A stretch of 64,000 nucleotides of DNA from Mallotus nudiflorus (lineage: Eukaryota; Streptophyta; Magnoliopsida; Malpighiales; Euphorbiaceae), in the NCBI GenBank assembly GCA_947683625.1, contig CANTUR010000835.1, positions 62,001 to 126,000 on the forward strand, read 5' to 3'. The number at the start of each line of letters is the position of its first letter. Within the stretch, counting starts at the first letter, position 1. This document shows positions 46,608-58,684 of the stretch, piece after piece. A program made the position numbers and the translations under genes. The notes below the pieces were generated by a model, which saw only the letters and a program-made list of their open reading frames with translations, was not told where the DNA came from and searched no databases.

Positions 46608-49036
46608 GTTGGATCTAAACCTCTTCTTCATTTGGCTCTTCTTCTATTATAGGAGAGTCATCATCAGTTTGTACATTGGTTGGGACAATTCTATTACCAT
46701 CAAACTCCACCTATTTGGGAGTACCATCTGTTTGCTCCATTTTTTCTAAAGTCACATTTCTCAACATGGTAGATTCATCAAAGGTAACATCCTTATTGAA
46801 AATTACTTTCTTGCGATAACCTTTCACACAAGAAGTGATCCCCATAAAGATTGCCTTCTTTGCTCTTAGATCCAACTTTGACTCCTTAACATGGTAATAT
46901 GTAGTGGAACCAAACACATGTAAGGAATCATAATCTGTAGCAGGTTTTCCAAACCATTTCTCCAATGGCATTTTACCACAAATAGCAATCGATGGTAGGC
47001 AGTTTATAAGGTGTCAAACATAGACTATAGCCTTAACCCAAAATTCTTTGCCCAACCTTCTCCAACAATATCTGGTTCATTCGCTCTACCACCTTATTTT
47101 TTTGTGGTGTATATCTGCCAGTGAAGTGTCTGACAATACCTTCATCTTCACAAACTTTCAAAAATAGATCATTCTTTAACTCTCTACCATTTTTTGTGTA
47201 GAGACGTTTGACTTTTCTACCTGTTAGAGTCTTCACCATCTTTTTCCATTTAAGAAAAATTTCTAGCACCTCATTCTTCATCTTCATTGTATACAACTAT
47301 ACTCTCCAGGAAAAATCATCAACAAAGGAAATATAATATTGTTTTCCTCCCAATGAAGCATTCTTGGAAGGCCCCTACACATTTGAATGAACATAATCCA
47401 AAATAGCCTTAATATTATGGATGGCTACTTCAAATTTCACCCTTGTCTTCTTCTCTTTGATGCAATGCTCACAAAAATCCAATTTGCAAACTCGAGCTCC
47501 TTTCAATAATCCTTAATCTATTAATAATTTCAAGAATTTTTCACCAGCATGCCCCAAGTGCATATGCCATACCCTATTTGCTTCTGACTCCTGATCATTA
47601 GTAGATGCTACCATTGCTGCTGTCCCAACAATTATACTACCTAGAAAGTAATACACATTATTTCTTTTTTGAATCCCCTTCATTATCTCAAGTACACCAA
47701 AGATGATTCTTATTATCCCATCTTTCGCCCTTACTTTGAAACCTTTGATTCTAAGGTTGCAACAAAAAAGAGATTCCTCATCAAATCTAGCACATAATGA
47801 ACACCTATTAAGGTTCTGATTGATCCACCCTTATTGCTCAAGTGAACTGAACCAATCCCATGTGTGTTAAGAGGGGCATTATTCATTGTTTAGACAACTC
47901 CACATTTTAGTTCTTTAAAATCAAAGAACCATTCTCAATTAGGAGTCATATGGTGACAATAAGTTGAATCTAGCAACCATGAACTCAAATAGCTCGTTGA
48001 TGGTGTAGCAGTAATTGAAAGATCTGAATCTACATCATCATACTCAGTTACATTTGAATTTGAGACAATATTTCCCTTTCCAGGTTTGCCTTTGTCCTTT
48101 AGCTTGGGACAATCTTACTTTTAGTGCCCTTTTTCTCAATAAAAGGCACATTAATCTTTACTCAGTTTGGACTTTAAGTTTGATCTCCCTTTCCTTCCTT
48201 TATTCTGGCTCTGTGAATAGCCTCTGACAACAAGAGCTTATACTTTAACATTTGTATTTTCTTACTTTTCTTTCTTTCGCAATTCATAACTATACAAGGC
48301 TACAGTTACTTCACTTAGAGACACAACAACCTTCCCATAAAGTAGAATAGTATTAAGATACTTAAACTCATCAGGAAGCGATCCCAACAACATCAAAGCT
48401 AGATCTTCATCATTAAAAGTCACGTCCATATTCATTAAATCAGTTACTAGTTGATTAAAGCTAGAATGTGATCATTCATCGTGGTACCTGGAATATAGTT
48501 GAAGTAGAATAATCTCTTTTTCATGTAGAGTTTATTTTGATTGCTTTTCTTCAAGAATTTCTCCTTCAGTGCCTTCCATAATTTACTTGTAGAAGTTTCT
48601 TTAGAAAATGCATACTTTTGCTCTCTAGAAAGACATGATCGAATTGTACCACATGCCAACCTATTGATCACTTTCCATTATTTCTCCTCAACATCATATG
48701 GTTTCTCTCCTTTAATAGCAATGTTTAGACCCTATTGAAAGAGGGCATCTAAAACCTCACTTTGCCACATGCCAAAATGACTAGTGCCATCAAAAGTCTC
48801 CACCATAAATCTAGCATTTGTCACAACATTTCTTGCTAAAATTAAAGATGAAGAAGTTGCTGATGCTGATATGGATATTTTTGTATTGTCTACCATTTCT
48901 TCTATAAATTCTTATTTAATAGCTATCGATGCGGAATGCCAATTAGCCTAAGGATATTTTTTCTAATGTGGAAGATCAGCCTAAGCCATAACCACAGAGC
49001 ATACTAAAATAAACCAAGTGCTCTAATACCAATTGT

Positions 49037-49607
49037 TGTTGAATTCAAGTTAATTTCCACCAATAATAATAAAAATCACCTTGAGAATTATTACAAAGGA
49101 GATTAGAGTGTAAAAAATTGTACTAAAAATCACCATAAGGTATGTTCCCAAGAAAGAGTGGAGGGGTCATAATGGTCCCACTTAAAAACCACACTCCTTA
49201 AACAGAATTTTACTAAGATAAGTAATTTTAATAGCATAATAATTAACAACAACCGTACTCAACAATAGCTATTAAAGAGACATAAAAGAAAACACCAAAA
49301 TTTAACGAGGTTCGGCCAATATTACCTACATCCTCTGACATTACTAAAATAATATTTCACTGATTTGAGGAAATATTATAAAAGAGAGAGAAAGAATACA
49401 ATTGCCTAAATATGTAAGAGAGGAGAATACAATGCCTAAATATATAAGAAAGGAGAATACAATTGCCTAAATATATAAGAGAGGAAATTTTGGGATGGAT
49501 TAAACTAAGGGAGGGGGGGGGGGGGAGGAGTTCTTTTATAACCCAAGAACTTCTCCCATTTTTCAAAACATCTCGATGTGGGATTTTGGCATATAACAAA
49601 ACCAACA
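49037..49607 (-). repeat. 5' LTR of Copia element A2
   Basis: TGTTGAATTC to AACCAACA, 571 bp. It contains three copies of a 30-31-bp unit and a run of 13 G (49513-49525). Confidence 0.9.
49393..49484. repeat. Three tandem 30-31-bp units in the A2 LTR
   Basis: Units start at 49393, 49424 and 49454 with AGAATACAATTGCCTAAATA. The partner LTR has two and the family member at 821-1310 has one. Confidence 0.9.
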
Positions 49608-50521
49608 TAACTCACATGTAAAAAGTGTTTCATTCTTTTACCGAGTCAAAATAAGATGACTAAACTAAGTATATCAACTTTATAAGCACACCTGTCTTGA
49701 CCATTTAAAGAATAATTTTATTGCATATTAGAAAACTTAAGGTGAAAAAAGAAGATGAATAAATGGAAATATAACAAAAAATATTTGTCAGTGATAAATC
49801 GACCAAACATTTACATGTAGGAAATTATAGTGTAGATAGAGTGAAAATGTTGAGGGAACCTAATCAAAAGTAGTAAACTGGTTCAAAAAAGAGATATAGT
49901 AATTCCAACCCTAAAATACCTCGTAAACTATGTGATTATAACTAAAATGCTATTGACAAGGCAATTCCCTAGTCATTATATGCAATCATAGTTTTTAATA
50001 ATATAACAAACCAATTCAAAGGATTTTTTGAAGATGAGATATCTGGCCTTCATAAAATTTCTCCTAACAAGATTTATTTACCAGTGAAAGGCCTTCATGT
50101 TAGTCTAAAATCTTGGCAGTAAAGAACTAACATGAGAACAACATAAATGTGAATCCTGACATCAAAAAGCATCAACCATCACCAAAACCCTAGGTAAAAT
50201 TTTAGAAGGTGCCTTTAGCAAATAATGAAACTACTTAGAAGAAGACATGCATATAAAGAGCCTCTTTCAACTCTTATATAATCACTTATTAAAGCCCTGT
50301 GCTAATTACTAGACAATGAAATGCAGGAGCATAGTTACATATTACAGCTAAATATTTCTAAATTTCATATCAAATTCCTATAAGGGAAAAAGGTTAAGTC
50401 CACCAAACTACAACGAAATTGTGAAAACAATAAATTTAAAGTAACATTTGAGCACTATATGTGAATTTAACCAGAAGAAAATTCATAAACATTCGATCAA
50501 TACAAATCCATTGCATCACAC

Positions 50522-50701
50522 CTCTTCAAAAATAAAAGGGTTGGTAATGCAATTAAGCTTTGAGCGCCATTCACTTAGTCCAATATTAAAAGCTCTACTA
50601 TTTGGCAAACTCCATCGGCGAAGATCAACATCTTCTATGTACTTAAGAACCATTTCAACGCGGTCTTGGTCTTCTGGGTTCAACAATCCAGCCTCTTCCC
50701 C
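50522..50701 (-). pseudogene. DHHA1 pseudogene, fourth exon
   Basis: The minus strand reads GEEAGLLNPEDQDRVEMVLK, YIEDVDLRRWSLPNSRAFNI, GLSEWRSKLNCITNPFIFEE, with acceptor AAAATAAG and donor GTGTGATG. It is fully open. The YIEDVDLRRW...PNSRAFNIGL block is a conserved segment between the DHH and DHHA1 domains of this plant family. Between this exon and 41783 about one exon of the expected protein was not found. Confidence 0.82.
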
Positions 50702-50740
50702 CTTATTTTGATCACAAAAGACAAACACTCACATTCTAAC

Positions 50741-53700
50741 TGTAATATCCTATATTTTTAAATATTTTTACACTGTACCGGGATATGCAGTGTTAATAAT
50801 TTTTGTATATATACTATGATATTTTTATTAGTTGATGTGTATTTAAAACCTATTTTAATTATTGTGTATTATTTACAGTGCTTTATGTAAAATTTTCCCG
50901 GGACTTGCATTTTCGGGGAAATTTTCACGTAAATAATTTATTATTAATTATTTTAAATATATTTTCGGACTTGCATGAACTCATACGTATTTTTAAAACA
51001 CTAAATAAAGCCTATGTGTGTAAATATTTATTTAATTAAGGTTTAATATATATTACCCTAATATTTTATTATTTGTTTATTAATTTATTGTTATTTAATT
51101 ATTTTTATTTATTATTAAATTATTAAAATATTAAATTATATGTGTGGGTGTGATTTTTTTTAAATATTTTATTAAAATTATTTTTTTATTATTTTTCTTT
51201 TTTCTTTTTCTTTTTCTTTTTCTTTTCTTTTTCTTTTCTTTTCTTTTCTTTTTTCTTCTTCTTCTTCCTTCTCCTTCCCGCGCCCGACCACCCCTCACCA
51301 TCAACCACCACTGCAACTGTCGTTCCCCTACCGTCAGTGTGCCTCCCGGCTTGCCACCGTCGTTCTCAGCTGTCCCCCGCCGCCAGCAGCCACCTTCCCC
51401 AGCGCCGACGAGCTATTTTTCTTCTTTTGGCCGAAATCCTACTCTTCGCTGTCGACGACGATTTCGGCCACCATTTTTGACACCATCGGTCTCTTTCTTC
51501 TCCTTAAGCTCCGGTGAGTGTGATTCTAGCTTTGGTTTGAGCTTAAATGGTCTAGATTTGCTTAGGTTTTGAATTTTTGAATTCGGCCATATTAGGATTT
51601 TTGATTTTTTTTGAGCTTCGAATTGATTGATTCATGAAAACTCCCTTCACAAATGTTGATCCTAGTAGCTTAATCTACATGTATGAATTTTTGGAGATTA
51701 TTTGGATTTTTGGGTATTTTTGAATATTTTAATATTATTTTTTAATTTTCGGAAATTAATTATTTAAATTATAAAATTGTGTTTTATGATAATTATAGGT
51801 GTTGAAATGAATTATAGGAATTTATTTGGAATTTTTATGAATTTCTAAGTATTTATTTTGAATTATTTGAGTTTATGTAAATTTGGGAAATTAGGGTTAA
51901 TTATGTTTTTAATTGAATTTAATTGGATAATTGAGTTTAATTATTAATATTATTGATAAATATGTTGAGAAAATTAATTTTGGATAATTTTATAATTTTT
52001 GGTGAATTTTTGAAGTAATTATAGTATATTTATATATATAAGGGCATTTTGGTAATTTTATCCTAAATTGGCTAAAAATGTAATTTCATTGGTTTTAATA
52101 GTTATTTAAAGTATAAAAATGATTTCTACAAATTATTTAGTATTTTTAACTAATTAAAACTATTTTGCGTGAATTATTTTCAGTTATATATATAATATAC
52201 GGTTTTTCTAATAAAATGAGTTTTTTATCGGTTTTTACTGTGTTCAAAGGTTAATTATGTAATTTGTACTTATAAAATGAATTTCTATGTTATAAGGGTA
52301 TTTTTGGTATTTCTGAAATTATTCTGTGATTGTGGACCCCGGTCGGTGAACTGTAGTTTGGAGTCCGACCGTGGGATTTTGATTGTGCTCTGTGTAGTTT
52401 TTCAAAGTGTGCTTCTTTGCAAGGTCGGCTCTACTCTTTGAGTAGAGAGATGTCCGTTTTACAGGGAAGGTTCTGCCGAATTTTTGGTAGAATTCTCGTA
52501 AAACGTGATATCCGGTCGAACCCTGATATCAATTCTGTGTTTAATACCCTAGATTGAATTCTAGGATTTTTGTTAGGTTTATTCTGATGTCAGTTATTTA
52601 TTGCTTGTTTAGTTGCGCTAAGACCGAGGGCTAGTGGACCAGGCCCGTCGGACCCATCTCGTGGAGCGCACTAATTTGTGAGTTACTATACTATATATAT
52701 ATGCTTTAGGATGCATGATTTAGAAATATATGTTTTATTTTGATTAAAATGCATAAATAATGTGATTTGTATTTAAGTATATTTTTAGTTTATTTTTGGT
52801 TTATTTTTGGTATATATTAAATTATATGCATGTTTTATTAATAAATTATATAAAAAAAATGTTTTTAAATATATTTCTAGTTTAATTTATGATTTGATTG
52901 GATTTATTTGACGTATATATATATACTCGAAATATACCTAGTTTATTTTTGGTATATTTCTAGTATATGTATGGTTTATATTGATATTTTATTGAACTTC
53001 ATGCATCATTTATTTTTGTGAATGAATGTTTTATATTATTAATGATGAAGGATATCGATAGAACGTGCTACCTAGTGGGCAGCACTAGGACCGAGTACGT
53101 ACCGGTACATCTATAGTATTTAGGCTATATTACTAACCATGTGTGGATATTGATTGAATGTGATTATTGATATATGTGAGATATGGTTTGGAGGTGTGAT
53201 TGCTGGAGCTCGGTTGACCAAGTGTCTCGGGGCCAATCACACTGGCAGTCAGACTGCTGGAGCTCGGTTGACTTAGTGTCTCGGGGCCAGTCTACTGTCC
53301 AAATGGATTAAGTGAATATATTTGGATTCAGTGAGCCTGTATGGTTAGAGTGTTGTCTAACACTGTTTTAGAGATTGCGATATTCTAGGGTTCTATTTGA
53401 TCCTTCATAAAAGATGATTTTCAATAAAATATATATAAAACGATTTTACAGTATCTGTGTGTATTTGCCTGTATATATACATATTATATATATACTGTTG
53501 ATTATATGCATTGTCATTTAGTGTGTATGTATATATATTATAGTAATTCACTCAGTGAGGTCTGACTCCCCTCCGTTGACAGTTTTTTAGGAGAGTCAAC
53601 ATCTTCAAACCTCAGTAGCAAGCATGTACATCGGATTTCTTCCGCCTCGGCTTCTTTGTGTAAACTGCTTACTTGAGTCTTATTTTTTATTAATCTAGAC

Positions 53701-54001
53701 ACTGCAGTAGTTGTAAATTAATTTGGTGGGATTTTATGTATTTTATTTATGTGAGATATTGTATTATATTTGAAACTGGATTTGTATTCAAAGATTTATA
53801 TATATGAGATGAGATTTGATTTAAATCCAGTTGGTGAAAATAATATTGCGATATTTATGATTTTCATTTCCGCTGCATTTGATATTGTTATTATTATTAT
53901 TATTGCATGTTTATTTTATTTTTAGGCTTGCTACGGGTTCCAGATTCGAAAGAATTCCCATTCCCTAGCGCCGGTCATGGCCCCTGTTTTGGGTTGTGAC
54001 A
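50741..54001. mobile_element. 3261-bp solo LTR (long Gypsy type)
   Basis: It starts TGTAATATCCTAT and ends GGGTTGTGACA, with perfect 5-bp duplications CTAAC at 50736-50740 and 54002-54006. No gag-pol, primer site or second LTR occurs. A long pyrimidine tract (about 51170-51270) and GC-rich stretches (51280-51480, 53060-53300) recall the long LTRs of Del/Tekay-like chromoviruses. The 142-codon frame at 51144-51572 reads through the pyrimidine tract and is not taken as a gene. It lies in an intron of the DHHA1 pseudogene. Confidence 0.85.
53198..53292. repeat. Two 41-bp units with inverted ends in the long solo LTR
   Basis: Units at 53198-53238 and 53252-53292 share TGCTGGAGCTCGGTTGAC and GTGTCTCGGGGCCA. 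Unit 1 is bounded by GATTG/CAATC and unit 2 by GACTG/CAGTC, so both keep complementary ends despite changes. Confidence 0.85.
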
Positions 54002-54073
54002 CTAACATTCATCTTCTCTACTTAAAATGCTGGTAAGCTAATGAACAAACATAATAATTTCAACAACACTTAC

Positions 54074-54118
54074 ATTAGGAGACTTGATATCTACAAGCTT
54101 ATTAGAGAAATAATCATA
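54074..54118 (-). pseudogene. DHHA1 pseudogene, third exon, downstream half
   Basis: The minus strand reads YDYFSNKLVDIKSPN before the donor GTAAGT. It continues the frame of 62230-62111 after removal of Gypsy element H: the joined sequence is SSSIAAYDYFSNKLVDIK. Bases 54114-54118 are one copy of the TCATA duplication. Confidence 0.85.
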
Positions 54119-54381
54119 TGATCTAAAGAAAAAGTTAAATCAGCCAAAGAAAAAAGAAATGTGGAGAAAAGAAAGAGAAGACTCAGAGAATTAAAAGAGA
54201 GAAAATTAATTTCACTCAATAAGCATGATTATTTCTTGGCACAAGGCCTATAATATAAATGTTGCAAAGCCTTAACAATAGTTGCCAGGTAAGAAAGAAA
54301 TAACAGAATAAAGTAACTATAACCATTCATATAACTAATTGACAGCTCATATTTAACTCTCCAATTTTTTTGCACATAACA
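54119..54381 (-). repeat. 3' LTR of Gypsy element H
   Basis: Plus-strand TGATCTAAAG to GCACATAACA, 263 bp. It aligns with 61848-62110 and both show the same ATATAAAYGTTGCAAAGCC core. Confidence 0.9.
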
Positions 54382-54569
54382 GTGTCTTCCCCTTAAGAAA
54401 CCTTATTTACAAGGTTGATGTAAGGGAACTTTTATTGTATATCAAAGAGAAACTCCCATGTAGTTTCCTCAAGTGGCATGTTAGACCACTGAACCAGAAT
54501 TTTTATTACAGCACTGTCGCCTCTTTTAACCAATTTCCTGTCAAGAATAGCTATATGAATTAGAGGTGT

Positions 54570-54797
54570 CTAAGGTGGTGTTGGTAAGCTAGTGATAGTA
54601 GTAACGGAAGTCGAGACAATTTTTTTAAGTTGAGAAATGTGAAATACATGGTGTATTTTTTCTTTAGAAGGTAGCTTAAGTTTGTAGGCTACAACACCAA
54701 TTTTGTCTTCCATATAATATGGTCCATAGAATAGAGGAGAGAGCTTAACATTTCTTCTTTGCATCATACTGAGCTGCCTAAAGGGCTGCAATTTCAT
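54570..54797 (-). pseudogene. Gypsy integrase C-terminal fragment of element H
   Basis: Minus-strand frame reading KLSPLFYGPYYMEDKIGVVA, YKLKLPSKEKIHHVFHISQL KK. The pattern PxYGPY...VAYKLxLP...HxVFHxSxLK is the Gypsy integrase GPY/F module. It is separated from the upstream integrase by stops and two inserted solo LTRs. Confidence 0.85.
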
Positions 54798-55414
54798 ATA
54801 AACCCAATCTTCAACCTCAAAGGTTTTATCAGTTCTATGCTTATTTAATTATTGTTTCATACGATATTGGGCCCTTATAAGGTAGTGCTTCATAATTTGT
54901 AAAGTTGCTTCCTTATCATGAAGAAATTGATCCACTACTGCAATCTTAGAATCACTAGGAAAATAGGGAATGTGGATTGAGGGGGCATCCTATAAACCAC
55001 TTCAATGGAGCTGTTTGGATGGCTGAGTGGAAGTTAGTGTTGTACAACCACTCAGCTAGAGGTAGTCATTTGCACCATTGCTAAGGATTAGCACTTGACA
55101 TGAACCTAAGGTAAGTTTTTAGACATTGATTAACCACTTTAGTTTTCCCATCAGTCTGAGGGTGGTAAGCATTAGATTTTAGCATCTCAACACCCTGAAA
55201 ATTAAATAACTCTTTCAAAAAATTTCTTATAAACTCTAGATCCCTATCAGTAACAATGGATGAGGGGTTCCATGTAGTTTGAACACATTAAAAATGAATG
55301 CTTGAGTAATGGTAGCTGTAGTATAAAGATGACTGATAGCTATGAAATGGGCATACTTGCCGAGCCTATCAACTACCACTATAATCACCTCCATCCCTTG
55401 AGATTTAGGCAAGT

Positions 55415-55944
55415 TGATGTGGATGAGGCTACATTGTCATTTATAAATGGATTTAACAAAGTGGGCATGCATAATTAGGCTTCAAATGGACAGTTGTGGC
55501 GACCTCGATTAAACCACAAGGCCCATAATATATCAAATCGAAGCTAACTCAGAGCGTTATAATAAATGCTACACACTACATTTGTAGCAACCCATCTTCA
55601 GGCCCAAATTCCTTTATTTAGGCCCCTAAATTTGACTTAAAAGCTTATGTTCCTTTTTGGGATTTGTTTAGTCTTTTCTTCCTTTTTTTATTTTTAGGGT
55701 TTTTCCCAAAACTCTATTTATTTATCTCTTTAGGGTTGTTTGGGGATGATTTTTATTGAATTAATAAATCAAATTTATATTTTTCCAATATTCGATATTC
55801 CTTTATGTGAATTAACTATTATTAATGCTTATTTCCTAGCATTTATGCGCAAATCAATAGGTTATAGAAGATTGTTAGGTAGTAATCGTGCGCGATTCAA
55901 TGTTGAACAATATTTATCCAATTTCCTAGGCTTCCACTATGTCA
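55415..55944 (+). mobile_element. Solo LTR of the element D family inside element H
   Basis: TGATGTGGATGAGG to CACTATGTCA, 530 bp. It is the reverse complement of the D LTRs at 28981-29507 and 33936-34463, so it lies in the opposite orientation. Flanks CAAGT (55410-55414) and CAAGC (55945-55949) are a 5-bp target duplication with one change. It sits in the integrase region of element H. Confidence 0.9.
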
Positions 55945-56010
55945 CAAGCCCTCTATGAAATCCATGCTAATGTCAGTCCATATTCCTTTGGTATTAGCAA
56001 GGGTTGTAGT

Positions 56011-58174
56011 TGTTAGAAATCAGTTATGGTATTTAGACATAAATACATGTGTAATAAGCACAAGTCTAAATAGAGTAAATTTCAAAAATTTACTCATCAT
56101 AACACTTTATAAAATGAAGAATTTCAATTGCCCAAGATTCAAATTACATTGAAAGACACAACTAAATAAATTAAGCAATATACAAATAAATAATTAATTA
56201 ATTATAAGTTTGTAAACTTACTTGTTGTAGAACTTAGCCTTCCTTTTGTTCAATTTCTTGAATCAAATGCTTAGCCCTCCAAATGTAAGGCCTCTAGTTT
56301 GAAACACCAAAGCCTTATCTATCACTTACTTGTGTTAATTAAACTTAGTAACTTGTACTAATTTAATTAAGAGCACAAGTATAGAGTATATGTTTAGTAT
56401 ATGTTTTGTTTATTTTTGGTTTATGATCTCATCATAACCAAAATTACTTAGTGATTTTTCTTAACTCTTTAAGCAACAACTCATTTAAGCATTATTTTGC
56501 ATCTCCCTTCTCTTACCAAGTCACTTGACTTGCCTTAGATATATGAAATGATATATGTATAGTAATTTTCCACTAAGGAAAAGTGTGCATTAATTAATTA
56601 AGTGATTATTAAGTATGCCACCTTAGATATGCACCTAACCATCTAAATGATTAAAAATGACACCTTAGGCATACTTTAGAAATATCCACTTAATTAATAT
56701 GTCACCTTGCTTAATTCAATAATTGAGCTTACCACCTGCACATATTAATGTATAAATTTGTATGTAAAGTATACATCAAATGTATTATTTTACTTATAAA
56801 ATTATACATATACATAGATATGGACTTTAATTAATCTTTGGTCCAAAATAAATTTTTGGCCTATGTCCGAACCAATTTGGACCATTAATATAAGTCCATA
56901 AATAAATAACAACATATATATATTTATTAATTTAATATATATCAATTAATATCCAATAGTAATTAATAAATAATACACTTATTTGAATTAGATTTCATGA
57001 TATACTAGAATCATTGTTCAAAACATAAATCTAATTATATTAATCTTGATTAATTGATTAAACTCTTTTAATAATAATTAGATTAATACTATAGTGAATA
57101 AATAAAACTCTATTATGTGTGACTTACTAGGTTCATGTCTAAATGGCAATGAGAAAATATAATATTAACATTTAATATTATTTGAAACTCTTTTCAATTC
57201 TAAATGTGAAAATCCCAATTATTCACATTTAGTTCTCATAAGCTGTGAGTGACCCCTAGTATCGATATCACAACTACCCAATTAAAAATGAATGCATATT
57301 ATGATTCACACGAACCTGATCATAATTACCATGCACTAAATTCCTTTAATTAAAGATCCCACTATAACCTAGAGTCAAGGTATTATCAAACTCTAATAGC
57401 TTTATTATATGACCTCATCTTAAGTTTTAATTCTTGATAAAATACAACAGATACTAGAACTCTTTCTAGTGCTAAAACTCTTTTTCAGACTGTGTTGTAT
57501 TTATTCTGGCCAGGAATTTATTCATCAAGAATAAAGTTAGATAGCATAGGATCTATCCCGTTTCACACCAGGTAATGAATCCCATCTTGGTTAAACATTC
57601 ATCCCTACATTTAACTAATTAGAGTCACCACACGCCATATACCCATGTGATGATTAACACAAGTGTGTAAGCGGTAACAAACTCTAACCACCTAAATGTG
57701 GATGACTATGCCACCTCAAGTCAAAGGACTATATGCACCATTATAATCTAGGTTATGATTATTGATTATATGTGAATATCCTTGCAATCACAATACTAAT
57801 GTCACGATTCGATTAACCCATCCAATGAGTATCCACATGTCTATTTTGATCACTCATATCAAGTAGCATGAGATTCACTACCTCTCACTATTAGTTTCTC
57901 ACACTAATCAAGGAAAATAGACAGAGGTGATAGTTTAATTAATATTATCCAAATATTAATTAATCGACTAGGAACAATTTATAGTAAATGTACTGAATAA
58001 ATTTGTAACTCATATTATAAACTCTTTGATAATAAATTTATTCAACATAATACTAAAGGATAAATACTCAAAAAAATAACATATTTATTTAAAAGAATAT
58101 TTTATTGCCACAGAGATTATATATAATGTCTAAATAATTATAAGAATGTTATTAGGGCATACCTTATACTAACA
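56011..58174. mobile_element. 2164-bp solo LTR inside element H
   Basis: TGTTAGAAATC to CTTATACTAACA, with perfect 5-bp duplications GTAGT at 56006-56010 and 58175-58179. The reverse complement begins TGTTAGTATAAGG and has a CAATAAAA-like signal, so a minus orientation is likely. No coding frame over about 70 codons is meaningful. It is probably a long Copia-type LTR left after recombination; the superfamily is inferred only. Confidence 0.8.
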
Positions 58175-58684
58175 GTAGTAACCTAGGAATATTGATATTT
58201 TCTAGCTTACATGTCTGGCAGATAACACAGTTCCTTATGTAATGTCTCATATCTCTATCTATGCCCTTCTAATAGAAAAGCAATTTGATTCTCTTTACCA
58301 TTGCTTGCATGCTTGAGTGCCCTCCTATGGCTAAATCATGCATTATTTGAAGAATTTTCTATTTAAGCTTATCATTATTCCCTACAACAAGTTTGCCTTT
58401 CCTTCTCAACAACCCTTCAATCCATGTATAAGGAGTCTAGGTCAATTTTCCATCCTGTAAAGCCTCAGTGATAGCCTGCAAGTTAGGATCTAATTACTAA
58501 CTAGCCTCAATCTTAAGCAAGAGTTGGCTCACTAGTGAAGAGAGTGTTAAAGCCACTAACTTTGAAGATGGCATCCTGGGGAGTGCATCAGCAGCTGTGT
58601 TCTCCTTCCCCTTCTTATAGCAGATCTTAAAATAATATCCAACAACTTTACAATATACTTTTATTGGTAAGCGATGGCGATCCT

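Larger units (their letters stand above)
43080..48738 (-). pseudogene. Decayed Copia gag-pol of element A2
   Basis: From high to low coordinates: gag 48738-48230 (LACGTIRSCLSREQKYAF, SKLWKALKEKFLKK); a zinc knuckle with several stops near 48140; protease near 47960 (SSWLLDSTYCHHM); integrase 47296-46711 (RKVKRLYTKNGRELKND, RYTPQKNKVVERMNQIL, FGKPATDYDSLHVFG). After the solo LTR comes the start of the reverse transcriptase region 44666-44427 (RTIRQLARYADMVSYASP, EAIQSSEHEKW), then reverse transcriptase with the catalytic YVDDMLIAS (43956-43507) and RNase H to about 43080. Multiple frameshifts and stops. Inactive. Confidence 0.88.
42341..49607 (-). mobile_element. Copia LTR retrotransposon (family A, element A2)
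   Basis: Minus-strand element with LTRs at 49037-49607 (5') and 42341-42879 (3'), a primer site beside the 5' LTR (minus-strand TTGGTATTAGAGC) and polypurine tract CCAAGGTGGAGATTTG (minus strand) beside the 3' LTR. Gag-pol is decayed and carries a 1991-bp solo LTR at 44617-46607. Without that and its 5-bp duplication the element would be about 5.3 kb. The outer left end is degenerate and no target duplication is evident. It lies in an intron of the DHHA1 pseudogene. Confidence 0.9.

Noticed and set aside
42336..49612. Target-site duplication for Copia element A2
   Set aside because: Flanks (ATTTT and TAACT) do not match; the left end of the element is decayed.
50035..50080. Possible missing DHHA1 exon (VRRNFMKAR-like on the minus strand)
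   Set aside because: The match to the expected LGRGFYGE-type segment is too short and too weak to support.
51144..51572. 142-codon open frame with a leucine/phenylalanine-rich start and a proline-rich end
   Set aside because: It is a pyrimidine tract (CTTTTT-type) and GC-rich stretch of a solo LTR read as protein. No family resemblance.
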